From positions 54,533-118,532 of the forward strand of contig NZ_JH725114.1 in NCBI RefSeq assembly GCF_000278115.1: DNA of 64,000 nucleotides, written 5' to 3'. The DNA is from Bartonella sp. DB5-6 (lineage in GTDB: Bacteria > Pseudomonadota > Alphaproteobacteria > Rhizobiales > Rhizobiaceae). The notes below the pieces were generated by a model that had not been told where the DNA came from, ran no database searches, and worked only from the letters and a program-made list of their open reading frames with translations. The position numbers and the translations under genes are program-made. Below, piece after piece: positions 55,978 through 63,658 of the stretch (within the stretch, counting starts at the first letter, position 1; each line of letters begins with the position of its first letter).

Positions 55978-57354
55978 ATGACTGAAATTAAAACGACCTT
56001 CGATTTCAAAAATTTTTCTCCAGAAGCTCTTGCCGAAGAATTAAAGAATTATCATTTTGCTGACTCGATTGATATCATCAATGATCTCGATATCATGGAA
56101 CGTGTAGCTATTCTTAGCCTTTTGCCTCTTGATTATGTCATTGAACTCTTTGACAAACCAGAACTTGAACAACCAGCAGCTATTCTCGAACTTCTCCCTG
56201 TGAATCGTTCCGTTGAAATTCTTGATGGTATGTCTGCTGATGCTGCTGCTGATGTCTTTCAAGAAATGGATAAAAAAACCCGCACGCAACTTTATACATT
56301 GCTTAAACCCTTAACGCGTGCTGAACTAAAAAAACTTACCAGTTACCCTGATCATACAGCAGGTGCACTGATGACAACAGAGTTTATAGCTGTTCCAGCA
56401 AACTGGACCGTAAAAAAAACTCTGGATCATATTCGTGATGTTGAACGAACACGTGAAACAGTTTATACAAGCTATGTTATCGATCCTAAAACGGGCACTC
56501 TTCTCAAAGCCGTTTCACTGCGTAACCTTATCCTTGCCTCTCCTGATGATCAAATTCTAAACGTCTCTACACATGATACCCCCATTACAATATCTCCCTT
56601 TACACACCATGAAGACATTGCTCGTCTTTTTCAACGCCATGATCTTCTCTCTGTGCCAGTTATCGATGACTGTAACCATGTTATTGGTATTGTGACCGTT
56701 GACGACGTACTTGATACAATGGTTGATGAAATGAGTGAAGATGCCTACAAATTTGGAGGTATGGAAGCTCTTGATAAACCCTATATGCAGATCAACTTTC
56801 TAGGGATGATGAAAAAACGTGGTGGTTGGCTTGCTTTACTTTTCCTTGGCGAAATGCTGACAGCAAGCGCTATGCAACATTTCGAAACAGAACTTGAAAA
56901 AGTCATCACTCTTACCCTATTTATTCCTCTTATCATGAGCTCGGGAGGAAACTCTGGCTCGCAAGCAACATCCCTCATTATTCGTGCACTAGCATTACGT
57001 GAACTCACACTCAGAGACTGGTGGAAAATTATCCTTCGTGAAATTCCAGCAGGGATATTCCTTGGTCTTTTACTAGGAGTTATCGGAATGATGCGTATTA
57101 CCATTTGGCAAAAACTTGGTATTTACAACTATGGTGAACATTGGATTTTCATTGCCATGACAGTAGGCACGGCTTTAGTCGGAATTGTCACATTTGGCTC
57201 TTTGTCTGGTTCCATGCTTCCTTTTATTCTTAAACGCTTGGGATTTGATCCTGCAAGTGCTTCAGCTCCTCTTGTCGCAACTTTAGTGGACGTCATGGGA
57301 ATTGTTATCTACTTTTCTGTAGCTTCCCTTATCTTATCTGGCACTCTGCTCTAA
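55978..57354 (+). CDS. mgtE: Magnesium transporter MgtE
   Basis: A magnesium channel of the inner membrane. The 458-residue product has the N-terminal superhelical MgtE_N domain (residues ~15-135), two CBS domains (~140-260, YTSYVIDPKTGTLL and VPVIDDCNHVIGIVTVDDV) and five C-terminal transmembrane helices with the pore signature SSGGNSGSQATSL. AAGG precedes the ATG. Confidence 0.95.
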   Translation: MTEIKTTFDFKNFSPEALAEELKNYHFADSIDIINDLDIMERVAILSLLPLDYVIELFDKPELEQPAAILELLPVNRSVEILDGMSADAAADVFQEMDKKTRTQLYTLLKPLTRAELKKLTSYPDHTAGALMTTEFIAVPANWTVKKTLDHIRDVERTRETVYTSYVIDPKTGTLLKAVSLRNLILASPDDQILNVSTHDTPITISPFTHHEDIARLFQRHDLLSVPVIDDCNHVIGIVTVDDVLDTMVDEMSEDAYKFGGMEALDKPYMQINFLGMMKKRGGWLALLFLGEMLTASAMQHFETELEKVITLTLFIPLIMSSGGNSGSQATSLIIRALALRELTLRDWWKIILREIPAGIFLGLLLGVIGMMRITIWQKLGIYNYGEHWIFIAMTVGTALVGIVTFGSLSGSMLPFILKRLGFDPASASAPLVATLVDVMGIVIYFSVASLILSGTLL

Positions 57355-58050
57355 AATGAGAAGCAAAAACTGTTCAATGACAAGTCAAAAAAAAGAGATT
57401 AGCATATCTATAACAGCAGTTTTAAAAAAAAAATCTAATATACACTAATGTACTGTTTAAATATGAGAACAAATACAATCTGAGAGAAGATCAATATAAA
57501 CCAACCCCATCATACTATTTTCCAGCTTTCAATGTCATAACTGCTCTTACCGTTAAAACAGTTCACGAGAGGCATATTGCGTGTTTTTTTCCAATGAGTT
57601 TTTAGCCACACATCAATCTCTCTTGTAACGTACAAATAAGTAATTTTTTGGTTTATAATGAAAGAGTATAAGAAAGAACGTCCTGTATTTAGCATTCTTA
57701 CTCAATATAGAAAATAATAACTATATCATAATAAACCAATGCTTTACCAACACAAAGTTACATCGAATTTGGATATTGATATAAGTAAGATATACACTTT
57801 GATTATAAGGAACAAATTTTATTATTGGTTTTCTTCATGCATACCTTATGTAAAGTGCTCACATACTTGAAAGTTTTTAGGTAAACTTTTCTAAGCCAAT
57901 GGAATATTAAAAATCTTTGCAAACACTTTTCCATAAAAATATTTCCTCCTCTTACAAGAGTAATACTCTTTTTTATTTAAACAACTTATTGATATTATAT
58001 ATCTTTTTTAAGGTTCGGGATGCGTAGATAAAAATTGGGGAATAGGATTT
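57355..58050. other. Gene-poor spacer after mgtE
   Basis: About 700 bp of AT-rich DNA. A 61-codon minus-strand ORF at 57510-57695 shows no family features. No tRNA or terminator was recognised. This is the border between the conserved chromosome and the mobile region. Confidence 0.45.
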
Positions 58051-58155
58051 TTAACATTTCTCTACAACAGTAGCATTTTCTTTTCTTTGCGCTTCGCTAA
58101 TCATTTCTAATAATGTTTTGAATGCTTCTAAATCCTCTAAAATTCTAACAAACAT
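58051..58155 (-). CDS. Possible small ORF or out-of-frame tail of coiled-coil gene
   Basis: A 34-codon frame (MFVRILEDLEAFKTLL...ATVVEKC) starts 25 bp past the stop of the coiled-coil fragment, in another frame. The composition is helical and protein-like. It could be a separate small gene or the original C-terminus after a frameshift. There is no clear ribosome-binding site. Confidence 0.3.
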   Translation of the reverse strand: MFVRILEDLEAFKTLLEMISEAQRKENATVVEKC

Positions 58156-58180
58156 GCCAACAGTTTCACAACTCAACGGA

Positions 58181-58942
58181 TTAGAAGGCTTTATTTTTTA
58201 TGGCTTGAACCGCATCCTTCGCTTCGCTCGCTTCTGTTCGTGCGCTTCCTGCTGTTTTTTTCGACTCATCTGCTGTACGTTGCGCAGATTCTGCTATAAG
58301 CTTCGCATTATTGGCTACTTCTTTCGCTTTGCCGACTTCATCCTTCGCTTCATACGCTCGTGACTCCGCTTTGCTTGCTGTTTTCTTGGCTTCTTCTCCC
58401 GCCATTTCCGCTAAACTTGCTTTAACCTTTGCGCCATCTGCTACTTGCTTGGCATCACCAGCTTTATTCGAAGCTTGATAGGCTATATTCTCCACACTTT
58501 GTGCTTTTGTCCGAGCTTGCTCTGCATCATGTCTTGCAAAACTTGCTGCATCTTTAGCTTCTTTCGCTGTTTTCTTGGCTTCATCCGCTACTGTCTCTAC
58601 CCTTTCTGCCTTTTGCCGTGTCCCTTCAGCAGACTTCTTTGCCTCTTGTGCTATAGATTGTGCACTACTGGCTGCTTGTTTCGCTTCTTCTGATATATTC
58701 TTTGCCGTTGAGGCTGTTTGGCTCGCCTGATCTCCTGTCTTTTTTGCCTCATGGGCTACACTCTCTACGGAAACTGCCTTACTCTTGGCTTCTTGTGCTA
58801 ATCTCTTTGCTGCTTCCGCTTTACCCTTTGCCTCGTCGGCTATATTCTTGGCCGTCTCACCAACAGCATGCACCGCTTGCCTATCAACACCCAATGCCTA
58901 TTCAACCGCAGCTTTTGCTTCAGAAGCTACTTTCTCCCTTAT
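58181..58942 (-). pseudogene. Alanine-rich heptad coiled-coil protein fragment
   Basis: The family is not recognised; the composition suggests a phage fibre or surface coiled coil. About 235 residues are built almost entirely of heptads, often as 14-residue pairs of the type xxxxAxEAKxxAxx (AKNIADEAKGKAEA, AKRLAQEAKSKAVS, AKEVANNAKLIAES). Ala at the core positions predicts one long helical bundle. The same pattern continues upstream of an in-frame TAG at 58898-58900 (REKVASEAKAAVE, stop, ALGVDRQA), so the gene is interrupted near its present 5' end. There it joins an integrase remnant on the other strand at about 58930-58945. Downstream of the TAG only a TTG could start translation. Confidence 0.6.
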
Positions 58943-59287
58943 CATCATCCGAACACTCTCAGGAAGCACTAAAAGTAATTGAACAAGCTCGCTGTATCTC
59001 TAAAAGTGATTTCATCTTTTCTTTTTCTAGTCGGGCTCCTATTTCACCTATGGTTATGGCAAAATATATGAGAAAAATTGGACTTGAAGCACATCCACAT
59101 GGTTTTCGCTCTAGTTTACGCAATTGGCTCGCTGAAACAACCGATACCCCCTATGAGGTCGCTGAAACCATTCTAAGTTATACGGGTCGGAGGACAAGTA
59201 GAGCGTGCCTATCGTCGCACTGATTATCTAGAACAGCGTCGTATCTATATGGATAAATGGGCGGTTTATGTCACGGGGCAATCTTAA
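58930..59287 (+). pseudogene. Tyrosine integrase C-terminal remnant with a frameshift
   Basis: The sequence encodes the C-terminal part of a P4-type integrase: SSSEHSQEALKVIEQAR, the active-site box HPHGFRSSLRNWLAETT, then PYEVAETILSYT. One extra G in the GGG run near 59184 breaks the frame. After it the family ending resumes in the next frame (VGGQVERAYRRTDYLEQRR, then MDKWAVYVTGQS, stop at 59285). The N-terminal two thirds are missing. It marks an old prophage or island insertion. Confidence 0.8.
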
Positions 59288-59317
59288 CAGATGGGGTGCA
59301 TAACCCCATCATCTGTG
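59288..59317 (+). terminator. Hairpin after the integrase remnant
   Basis: ATGGGGT/ACCCCAT plus flanking CAG/CTG complementarity forms an imperfect stem right after the stop. No strong T-tract follows. Confidence 0.35.
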
Positions 59318-59496
59318 GATAACTTTCTCTCTCTTTTCTCTCATATCATCTCAATAAGATTCATAAATTATCACATCAGAAAAACTATAATAAAACACTG
59401 TTTTTTATAGATTAAATACCTTTCAAATGATGCGAAAATATGGTTAATAAATAGTTATGATTTGTTTCTATTTTTTGAGACTGAAAGGATTTTAGT

Positions 59497-59697
59497 ATGA
59501 CAGAAAATGATGTTCTTTTGACAGACCGTGAAAGTGCAAAATTGCTTCATATGAGTGTCTCAACATTCCGCCGTCATGTAACCAATGGCTCTTTGCCAAA
59601 ACCTTTAAAATTTGGTTTTTTATCGCGTTGGTTACAATCGGATCTTATCAATGTCATCGAGCAAGCGAAACAGCAACGTTATAACGACGCGGCATAA
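59497..59697 (+). CDS. AlpA/excisionase-like helix-turn-helix protein
   Basis: A 66-residue DNA-binding protein of the AlpA type, which regulates or assists excision of integrated elements. The pattern LLTDRESAKLLHMSVSTFRR, then GSLPKPLKFGFLSRWLQSDL is diagnostic. GAAAGG lies upstream of the ATG. It follows the integrase remnant, in keeping with a former prophage or island. Confidence 0.8.
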   Translation: MTENDVLLTDRESAKLLHMSVSTFRRHVTNGSLPKPLKFGFLSRWLQSDLINVIEQAKQQRYNDAA

Positions 59698-59851
59698 AAA
59701 GAAAACCTTGTCACGTAAAGACGAACAAGGCTTTCTCAAGCTCATCAACCTAGAGATAACAAAATCCGTCCTGTATCGCAACCTGGTTATAGGATTACTA
59801 AGTACATTCTACGCCATATTGCTTACATACAATATTGAGATGTTGGATTGA
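59651..59851 (+). CDS. Possible small membrane protein overlapping the AlpA gene
   Basis: A 66-codon frame starting within the 3' end of the AlpA gene in another frame. The N-terminus is basic (SSSKRNSNVITTRHKKKT), the C-terminal half hydrophobic (LYRNLVIGLLSTFYAILLTY). No family is recognised and no ribosome-binding site is evident. It could be a real small inner-membrane protein or chance. Confidence 0.35.
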   Translation: MSSSKRNSNVITTRHKKKTLSRKDEQGFLKLINLEITKSVLYRNLVIGLLSTFYAILLTYNIEMLD

Positions 59852-59976
59852 AGAAACAATCCCGCTATTCCAAGAAAAAGCAAGAATGAGGGATTGTTGA
59901 TCATCACAAACAGAAAAACTTAAGGGCTTTAACAGCTTACTTGTAATCTATTTATATCTGTGTAATAATATATATT

Positions 59977-60600
59977 ATGGATAGATTTGTTGGGATAGGT
60001 AAAGCAGCTCAAGTTTTAGGTGTTTCGATTAGCACTTTGCGCCGTTGGGAAGGTGAAGGCAAGATTATTTCTGAGCATACGGCAGGAGGACACCGCCGTT
60101 ATGACCTATCCAAGCTTAGACCTGAGCTTTTTCATTCGAGAGAACTGTCTCAAAGAAAAACCATTGCTTATGCGCGTGTATCAAGCCATGATCAAAAAGA
60201 CGATTTAGAGCGACAAAAACAGGTTCTTGAGCTTTATTGTGCAAGCCAAGGTTGGACTTATGAACTCATCTCTGATTTAGGGTCAGGGATGAATTATCGT
60301 AAAAAGGGTCTTAAACGTTTATTGGATGCTCTCATTGAAAATGAAATAGGTCGTTTGGTGATTACGCATAAAGATCGTTTATTGCGCTTTGGCGCAGAAT
60401 TGGTCTTCGCCATTTGTGAAGCCAAACAAGTTGAGGTTGTCATTCTCAATCAAGGAGAAGAAAGCAGTTTTGAAGAGGATTTAGCCAAAGATGTTTTAGA
60501 AATTATTACTGTCTTTAGTGCTCGTCTTTATGGAAGTCGTTCGAGAAAAAATCAAAGGTTATTAGAGAATGTTCGTCAAGCTGTAGAGGCATCGCAATGA
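59977..60600 (+). CDS. tnpA: IS607-type serine recombinase (TnpA)
   Basis: Catalyses movement of the element through a serine recombinase mechanism. The 207-residue product starts with a MerR-like helix-turn-helix (GKAAQVLGVSISTLRRWEGE, GGHRRYD). The catalytic domain follows: IAYARVSSHDQKDDLERQ with the nucleophile at about Ser69, SDLGSGMNYRKKGL, and LVITHKDRLLRFG. It is intact. Its stop overlaps the tnpB start as ATGA. Confidence 0.93.
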   Translation: MDRFVGIGKAAQVLGVSISTLRRWEGEGKIISEHTAGGHRRYDLSKLRPELFHSRELSQRKTIAYARVSSHDQKDDLERQKQVLELYCASQGWTYELISDLGSGMNYRKKGLKRLLDALIENEIGRLVITHKDRLLRFGAELVFAICEAKQVEVVILNQGEESSFEEDLAKDVLEIITVFSARLYGSRSRKNQRLLENVRQAVEASQ

Positions 60601-61793
60601 TTGTTGCTCACAAAATAGCTCTAGACTTAAATAATAAACAACGAAGCTACATGGCTCGAGCCAGTGGTTGCGCGCGCTTTGCTTATAATTGGGCACTGAA
60701 GGAATGGCAGCAGCAATATGAAGCGTGGAAGAAAGATAATAATTTACCAAAGCCTAATGACTATGCGCTACGTAGACAATTCAATTCTCTAAAACGAGAA
60801 CAATTTCCATGGATGATGGAAGTTACTAAAAATGCTCCACAAATGGCAATTATTCAATTGGGTGTGGCTTTTAAGAATTTTTTTTCAGGGAGAAGCCGAT
60901 ATCCCACTTTTAGAAAGAAAGGAGTGCACGATCGTTTTACTTTGACCAATGATCAAATACAGTTGCAAGGTTCCAAGATAAGAATTCCCAAACTTGGTTG
61001 GGTTCGTCTGCGAGAACAATTGCGATTTCAAGGAAAGATCTTGTCAGCAACCATCAGCCGTAAAGCGGATCGGTGGTTTGTAAGTCTTAGCGTTGAAACA
61101 GATAATCAAGAGTCACTAAGCGAGAACCAAGCTATTGTTGGTCTTGATTTGGGCATCAATGCACTTGCAACGCTTTCGACAGGAGAAACCATAGGAAGCG
61201 TTAAACCTTATAAGGCTTTGCTAAATCGTTTACGGCGCTTATCACGGCGTTTAAGTCGTAAGCAAAAAGGCTCGAACAATCGCCATAAGGAGAAACAAAA
61301 ACTCGCTAAGCTTCATGCTCGGATAAGCAATATAAGAACGGATAATTTGCATAAGGTTACAACAGATTTAATTCAGCGTTTTGGTACATTTTGTCTGGAA
61401 GATCTTCATGTAAAAGGCTTGCTGAAAAATCAGCATTTATCGCGTGCCCTTGCAGATCAAAGTTTTTTCGAGTTTCGCCGTCAATTGGAATATAAGGCGG
61501 CACGCTATGGTCGACAGATTGTTATTGCAGATCGTTGGTATGCGAGCAGTAAGATCTGCCATCATTGCGGATGTAAGATTGAACAATTGCCTCTTAACAT
61601 ACGTGAGTGGAGATGTTCTCATTGTGGTACACACCATGATCGAGATATTAATGCCGCGATTAATTTAAAAAACTTGGCGGTGAGTTCCACCGTGTCAGCC
61701 TGTGGAGAGGAAGGCTCTGGCCAATGTCTTGTGACTTTGGTGAAACCAGCCTCAAAGAAGCAGGAAATCAACAGTATATTTAATCAGAAATGA
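60597..61793 (+). CDS. tnpB: RNA-guided nuclease TnpB of IS607 element
   Basis: A TnpB (OrfB) protein of 398 residues, the family ancestral to Cas12. It has the N-terminal WED/REC-like region (FAYNWALKEWQQQYEAW, RYPTFRKKG) and a RuvC domain with all three acidic residues: Asp184 in VGLDLGINALATLS, Glu268 in FCLEDLHVKGL and Asp350 in HDRDINAAINLKNL. The zinc ribbon is intact (CHHC at 321-324, CSHC at 340-343). Family knowledge predicts a guide RNA encoded over its 3' end. The protein appears full length and active. Confidence 0.92.
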   Translation: MIVAHKIALDLNNKQRSYMARASGCARFAYNWALKEWQQQYEAWKKDNNLPKPNDYALRRQFNSLKREQFPWMMEVTKNAPQMAIIQLGVAFKNFFSGRSRYPTFRKKGVHDRFTLTNDQIQLQGSKIRIPKLGWVRLREQLRFQGKILSATISRKADRWFVSLSVETDNQESLSENQAIVGLDLGINALATLSTGETIGSVKPYKALLNRLRRLSRRLSRKQKGSNNRHKEKQKLAKLHARISNIRTDNLHKVTTDLIQRFGTFCLEDLHVKGLLKNQHLSRALADQSFFEFRRQLEYKAARYGRQIVIADRWYASSKICHHCGCKIEQLPLNIREWRCSHCGTHHDRDINAAINLKNLAVSSTVSACGEEGSGQCLVTLVKPASKKQEINSIFNQK

Positions 61794-61826
61794 TCATATT
61801 TACATAAGTTTGGTAGAACGGCGCCT
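61650..61826 (+). ncRNA. Predicted omegaRNA region at tnpB 3' end
   Basis: Inferred, not seen directly. TnpB systems encode a guide RNA overlapping the 3' end of tnpB and the element's right end, with the guide read from flanking DNA. Here the candidate covers the last ~140 bp of tnpB and the 29-bp end sequence. A hairpin GGCGCCT-AA-AGGCGTC (one G-U pair) straddles the putative boundary (61820-61835). The guide would start near 61827. Confidence 0.3.
61798..61826 (+). repeat. 29-bp repeat, copy 1 (probable IS607 right end)
   Basis: The sequence from ATTTACATAAGT to ACGGCGCCT is identical to 62724-62752. It begins 4 bp after the tnpB stop. Confidence 0.9.
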
Positions 61827-61999
61827 AAAGGCGTCCTTGACAAAGAATCATAACGGCTTGTTTTGTCCCTCTCACGCGGCTCCGAAATCATGATTAAAGG
61901 AGGAGATGTCTGCTTTTAGAGAGCAAAAAGCCGTGTCGTATGAAGATGCGGCTTTAAAAATTAAAAAAAATCCTAAAATTAAAATGATTTATTTGAAAT
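61827..61999. other. Spacer between IS607 right end and toxin-antitoxin pair
   Basis: No ORF. A terminator-like hairpin AAAGCCG/CGGCTTT (61927-61955) is present; its T-rich side faces the minus strand. Confidence 0.4.
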
Positions 62000-62017
62000 T
62001 ATACCCATATAGGTATA
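62000..62017. promoter_or_regulatory. Operator-like palindrome of the toxin-antitoxin operon
   Basis: TATACC-CATATA-GGTATA, placed 10-27 bp before the toxin ATG, probably over the -10 region. A diverged copy lies at about 62819-62834 ahead of the truncated duplicate. Autoregulation by the antitoxin is inference. Confidence 0.5.
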
Positions 62018-62026
62018 CAAATGATT

Positions 62027-62377
62027 ATGAATAAAGTAAAACGTATCATATGGCTTGGGTCTTCACTCAAAGATATAAAAAGCCTTCCTGAGATTATTCA
62101 ACAGAGGATTGGTTATTCTCTTTATCTTGCTCAGATAGGAGATAAAGGAGAAAATGTTAAGGTTCTTAAAGGCTTTGGATCTGCCAATGTTCTAGAAATT
62201 ATTGAACGTGATATACAAGGAACTTATCGCGCTATTTATACGATACAATATGAAAAGGCTCTTTATGTGTTGCACTGTTTTCAAAAAAAATCGACCCGTG
62301 GTATTGCAACCCCCAAACCAGATATAAATCTTATTAAGGAGCGTCTCAAATTAGCGGAGCAATTAGAAAGGAATTAG
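62027..62377 (+). CDS. Gp49-like toxin of a type II toxin-antitoxin pair
   Basis: A 116-residue RelE/HigB-superfamily protein of the phage Gp49-like (DUF891) group, probably an mRNA interferase. Diagnostic segments: WLGSSLKDIKSLPEIIQQ, LKGFGSANVLEIIERD, TYRAIYTIQYEKALYVLH and FQKKSTRGIATPKPD. Two in-frame ATGs exist. The second is favoured because the partial duplicate at 62843 keeps a start codon (GTG) only at this position. The antitoxin gene begins 2 bp after its stop. Confidence 0.88.
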   Translation: MNKVKRIIWLGSSLKDIKSLPEIIQQRIGYSLYLAQIGDKGENVKVLKGFGSANVLEIIERDIQGTYRAIYTIQYEKALYVLHCFQKKSTRGIATPKPDINLIKERLKLAEQLERN

Positions 62378-62378
62378 A

Positions 62379-62702
62379 ATGATAAATGTTTTTCACGGTA
62401 CTTCTAATGTTTACGCAGATCTTGATTTTGCAGATTCCAGAGAAATGCTTATTAAAGCACAGCTCGCTTGGAAAATTAGTCAAATTCTTAAAGAGAAGAA
62501 CTTAACTCAAAAACAAGCTGTCCAACTTTTTAAAATGACTCAACCTAAATTGTCTAAGCTCTTAAATGGAGAATTCCGAGGGATAAGTGAGATGAAAATG
62601 CTTGAGTGTTTGGCTAAACTTGGAAATGATATCAAAATTGTTGTTAGCACTGAAAAAGTTAAAACATCAGAAGGGCAGCTTGAGGTTGTTTTTGCTTCTT
62701 AA
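62379..62702 (+). CDS. XRE-type antitoxin partner
   Basis: A 107-residue helix-turn-helix protein (ISQILKEKNLTQKQAVQLF, MTQPKLSKLLNGEFRGIS) of the HTH_37 group that pairs with Gp49-like toxins. It neutralises the toxin and likely represses the operon through the palindrome at 62000. The toxin-first order is normal for this HigB/HigA-like class. Confidence 0.88.
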   Translation: MINVFHGTSNVYADLDFADSREMLIKAQLAWKISQILKEKNLTQKQAVQLFKMTQPKLSKLLNGEFRGISEMKMLECLAKLGNDIKIVVSTEKVKTSEGQLEVVFAS

Positions 62703-62723
62703 ATCTCTTTTTTAGTTTGTGCA

Positions 62724-62752
62724 ATTTACATAAGTTTGGTAGAACGGCGCCT
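62724..62752 (+). repeat. 29-bp repeat, copy 2 (solo IS607 right end)
   Basis: Identical to 61798-61826 but not attached to a tnpB. It begins 21 bp after the antitoxin stop. Downstream sequence differs from that of copy 1. Confidence 0.9.
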
Positions 62753-62789
62753 GCTTTTTAAAAATAAAGAAACCGTATGTTACATTGAG

Positions 62790-62869
62790 CACTAAAAAAT
62801 TATGAAATTGAAATAATTATCTATATAGGTATATAAATAATCGTGAATAAAATAAAACGTGTCATGTAG
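62790..62869 (+). pseudogene. Truncated duplicate of toxin promoter and start
   Basis: The stretch resembles 61975-62052: an AT-rich leader, a TATATAGGTATA operator half, then GTG-AAT-AAA-ATA-AAA-CGT-GTC-ATG-TAG (MNKIKRVM, stop) against MNKVKRII of the intact toxin. Only eight codons remain, ending in a stop. It is a decayed second copy of the Gp49-type pair. Confidence 0.7.
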
Positions 62870-62908
62870 CCATAAAGCGTTTTATAGATAAAAATATTGG
62901 AGGGGGTC

Positions 62909-63304
62909 ATGGACGCTCTATCTACTAATAAATTAAATACAACAGAGAAAAATCCAAATTCCAAACAATCAATTTTAATAACTATAATGCGTAGAGTGTT
63001 TTCTGTCGTTTATAAAACATTACATAAGATATTGAAAACATGCCTTTTTTTCCTTTTTCTTTTTCTTTTGCTTATTCGTAAACCGGTTATTATTTTAACA
63101 GAATTTATAGCAGGTGGCAGTTTATTAGTGTTATTTATTTTTTTTACTGGATATGTAGCTGGTTCTGCACCTTTTGAACATCAAACAGCAATGGTCATTG
63201 GTTATATAGTTTTGATATTTCTAAGTTTAGCTATCAATTGGGGATATGATACGCTCCTATTACGGTTAGCTCCTCCCGGTTCTGATCTTATGCTTTTCAG
63301 ATAA
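62909..63304 (+). CDS. Hypothetical membrane protein (131 aa)
   Basis: Not recognised. The N-terminal ~40 residues are polar and basic. Three hydrophobic segments follow (LFFLFLFLLLIRKPVIIL, SLLVLFIFFTGYVAG, MVIGYIVLIFLSLAINWGY). The ATG at 62909 has a strong GGAGGGGGTC just upstream. It lies between mobile fragments, so it may be cargo of an island. No function can be assigned. Confidence 0.6.
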   Translation: MDALSTNKLNTTEKNPNSKQSILITIMRRVFSVVYKTLHKILKTCLFFLFLFLLLIRKPVIILTEFIAGGSLLVLFIFFTGYVAGSAPFEHQTAMVIGYIVLIFLSLAINWGYDTLLLRLAPPGSDLMLFR

Positions 63305-63308
63305 AAGT

Positions 63309-63332
63309 TTATTAGAGAATGTTCGTCAAGCT
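63309..63332 (+). repeat. 24-bp fragment of tnpA
   Basis: Identical to 60559-60582 near the 3' end of tnpA; flanking sequence is unrelated beyond one or two bases. A relic of another IS607 copy, or chance-retained microhomology from a rearrangement. Confidence 0.7.
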
Positions 63333-63353
63333 CTCCAATACGATAGAATGGTA

Positions 63354-63641
63354 CTAACAAGAGCTAGTACAAAGAGGATGTATTTTAGGTTGTTTCTGTT
63401 TTAAAGCTTGCGCTAAATCATAATTTGTTTGCATAGCTAGCCAAGCACGTGCAGTACTCACACCAGCCATTTCCAACCTAATAGCGAGATTGGGACTAAC
63501 AGCAGCTTTCCCATTTAAAACCCTAGAAAAAGCTACACGAGACATACCAAGCCGTTCAGCTGCTTCGGTAACAGATAAACCAAGCTCTGCGATTACATCT
63601 TCACGCAAGAGTTCTCCAGGATGTGGAGGGTTTTTCATCAT
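63354..63641 (-). CDS. higA: HigA-family antitoxin (orphan)
   Basis: A 95-residue helix-turn-helix antitoxin with the HigA/VapI opening NPPHPGELLREDVIAELGLS and VTEAAERLGMSRVAFSRVLN, then AIRLEMAGVSTARAWLAMQ. AAGGAG precedes the ATG. Its toxin gene upstream is truncated, leaving the antitoxin without a complete partner at this locus. Confidence 0.9.
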   Translation of the reverse strand: MMKNPPHPGELLREDVIAELGLSVTEAAERLGMSRVAFSRVLNGKAAVSPNLAIRLEMAGVSTARAWLAMQTNYDLAQALKQKQPKIHPLCTSSC

Positions 63642-63658
63642 TTTTTAGCTCTCCTTAT

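Larger units (their letters stand above)
59924..61826 (+). mobile_element. IS607-family element, complete copy
   Basis: Contains a serine-recombinase tnpA and a tnpB overlapping by 4 bp. The left end is placed where identity with the second copy begins (GGGCTTTAACAG at 59924 and 63761). The right end is set at the end of a 29-bp sequence (61798-61826) that also occurs alone at 62724-62752; this boundary is inferred. IS607 elements move without terminal inverted repeats or target duplications, and none are seen. Confidence 0.7.

Noticed and set aside
57510..57695. 61-codon minus-strand ORF after mgtE
   Set aside because: No family resemblance and no clear translation start signals.
58445..58920. 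Plus-strand Cys/Leu-rich ORFs across the coiled-coil region
   Set aside because: Artefact of the 21-bp periodicity of the minus-strand heptad repeats; only the part after about 58930 matches an integrase.
61927..61955. AAAGCCG/CGGCTTT hairpin as terminator of tnpB
   Set aside because: On the plus strand it is followed by A-rich rather than T-rich sequence; at best it acts on the other strand.
61798..62752. CRISPR-like array from the 29-bp repeat
   Set aside because: Only two copies almost 1 kb apart with genes between them; no regularly spaced repeats or cas genes.
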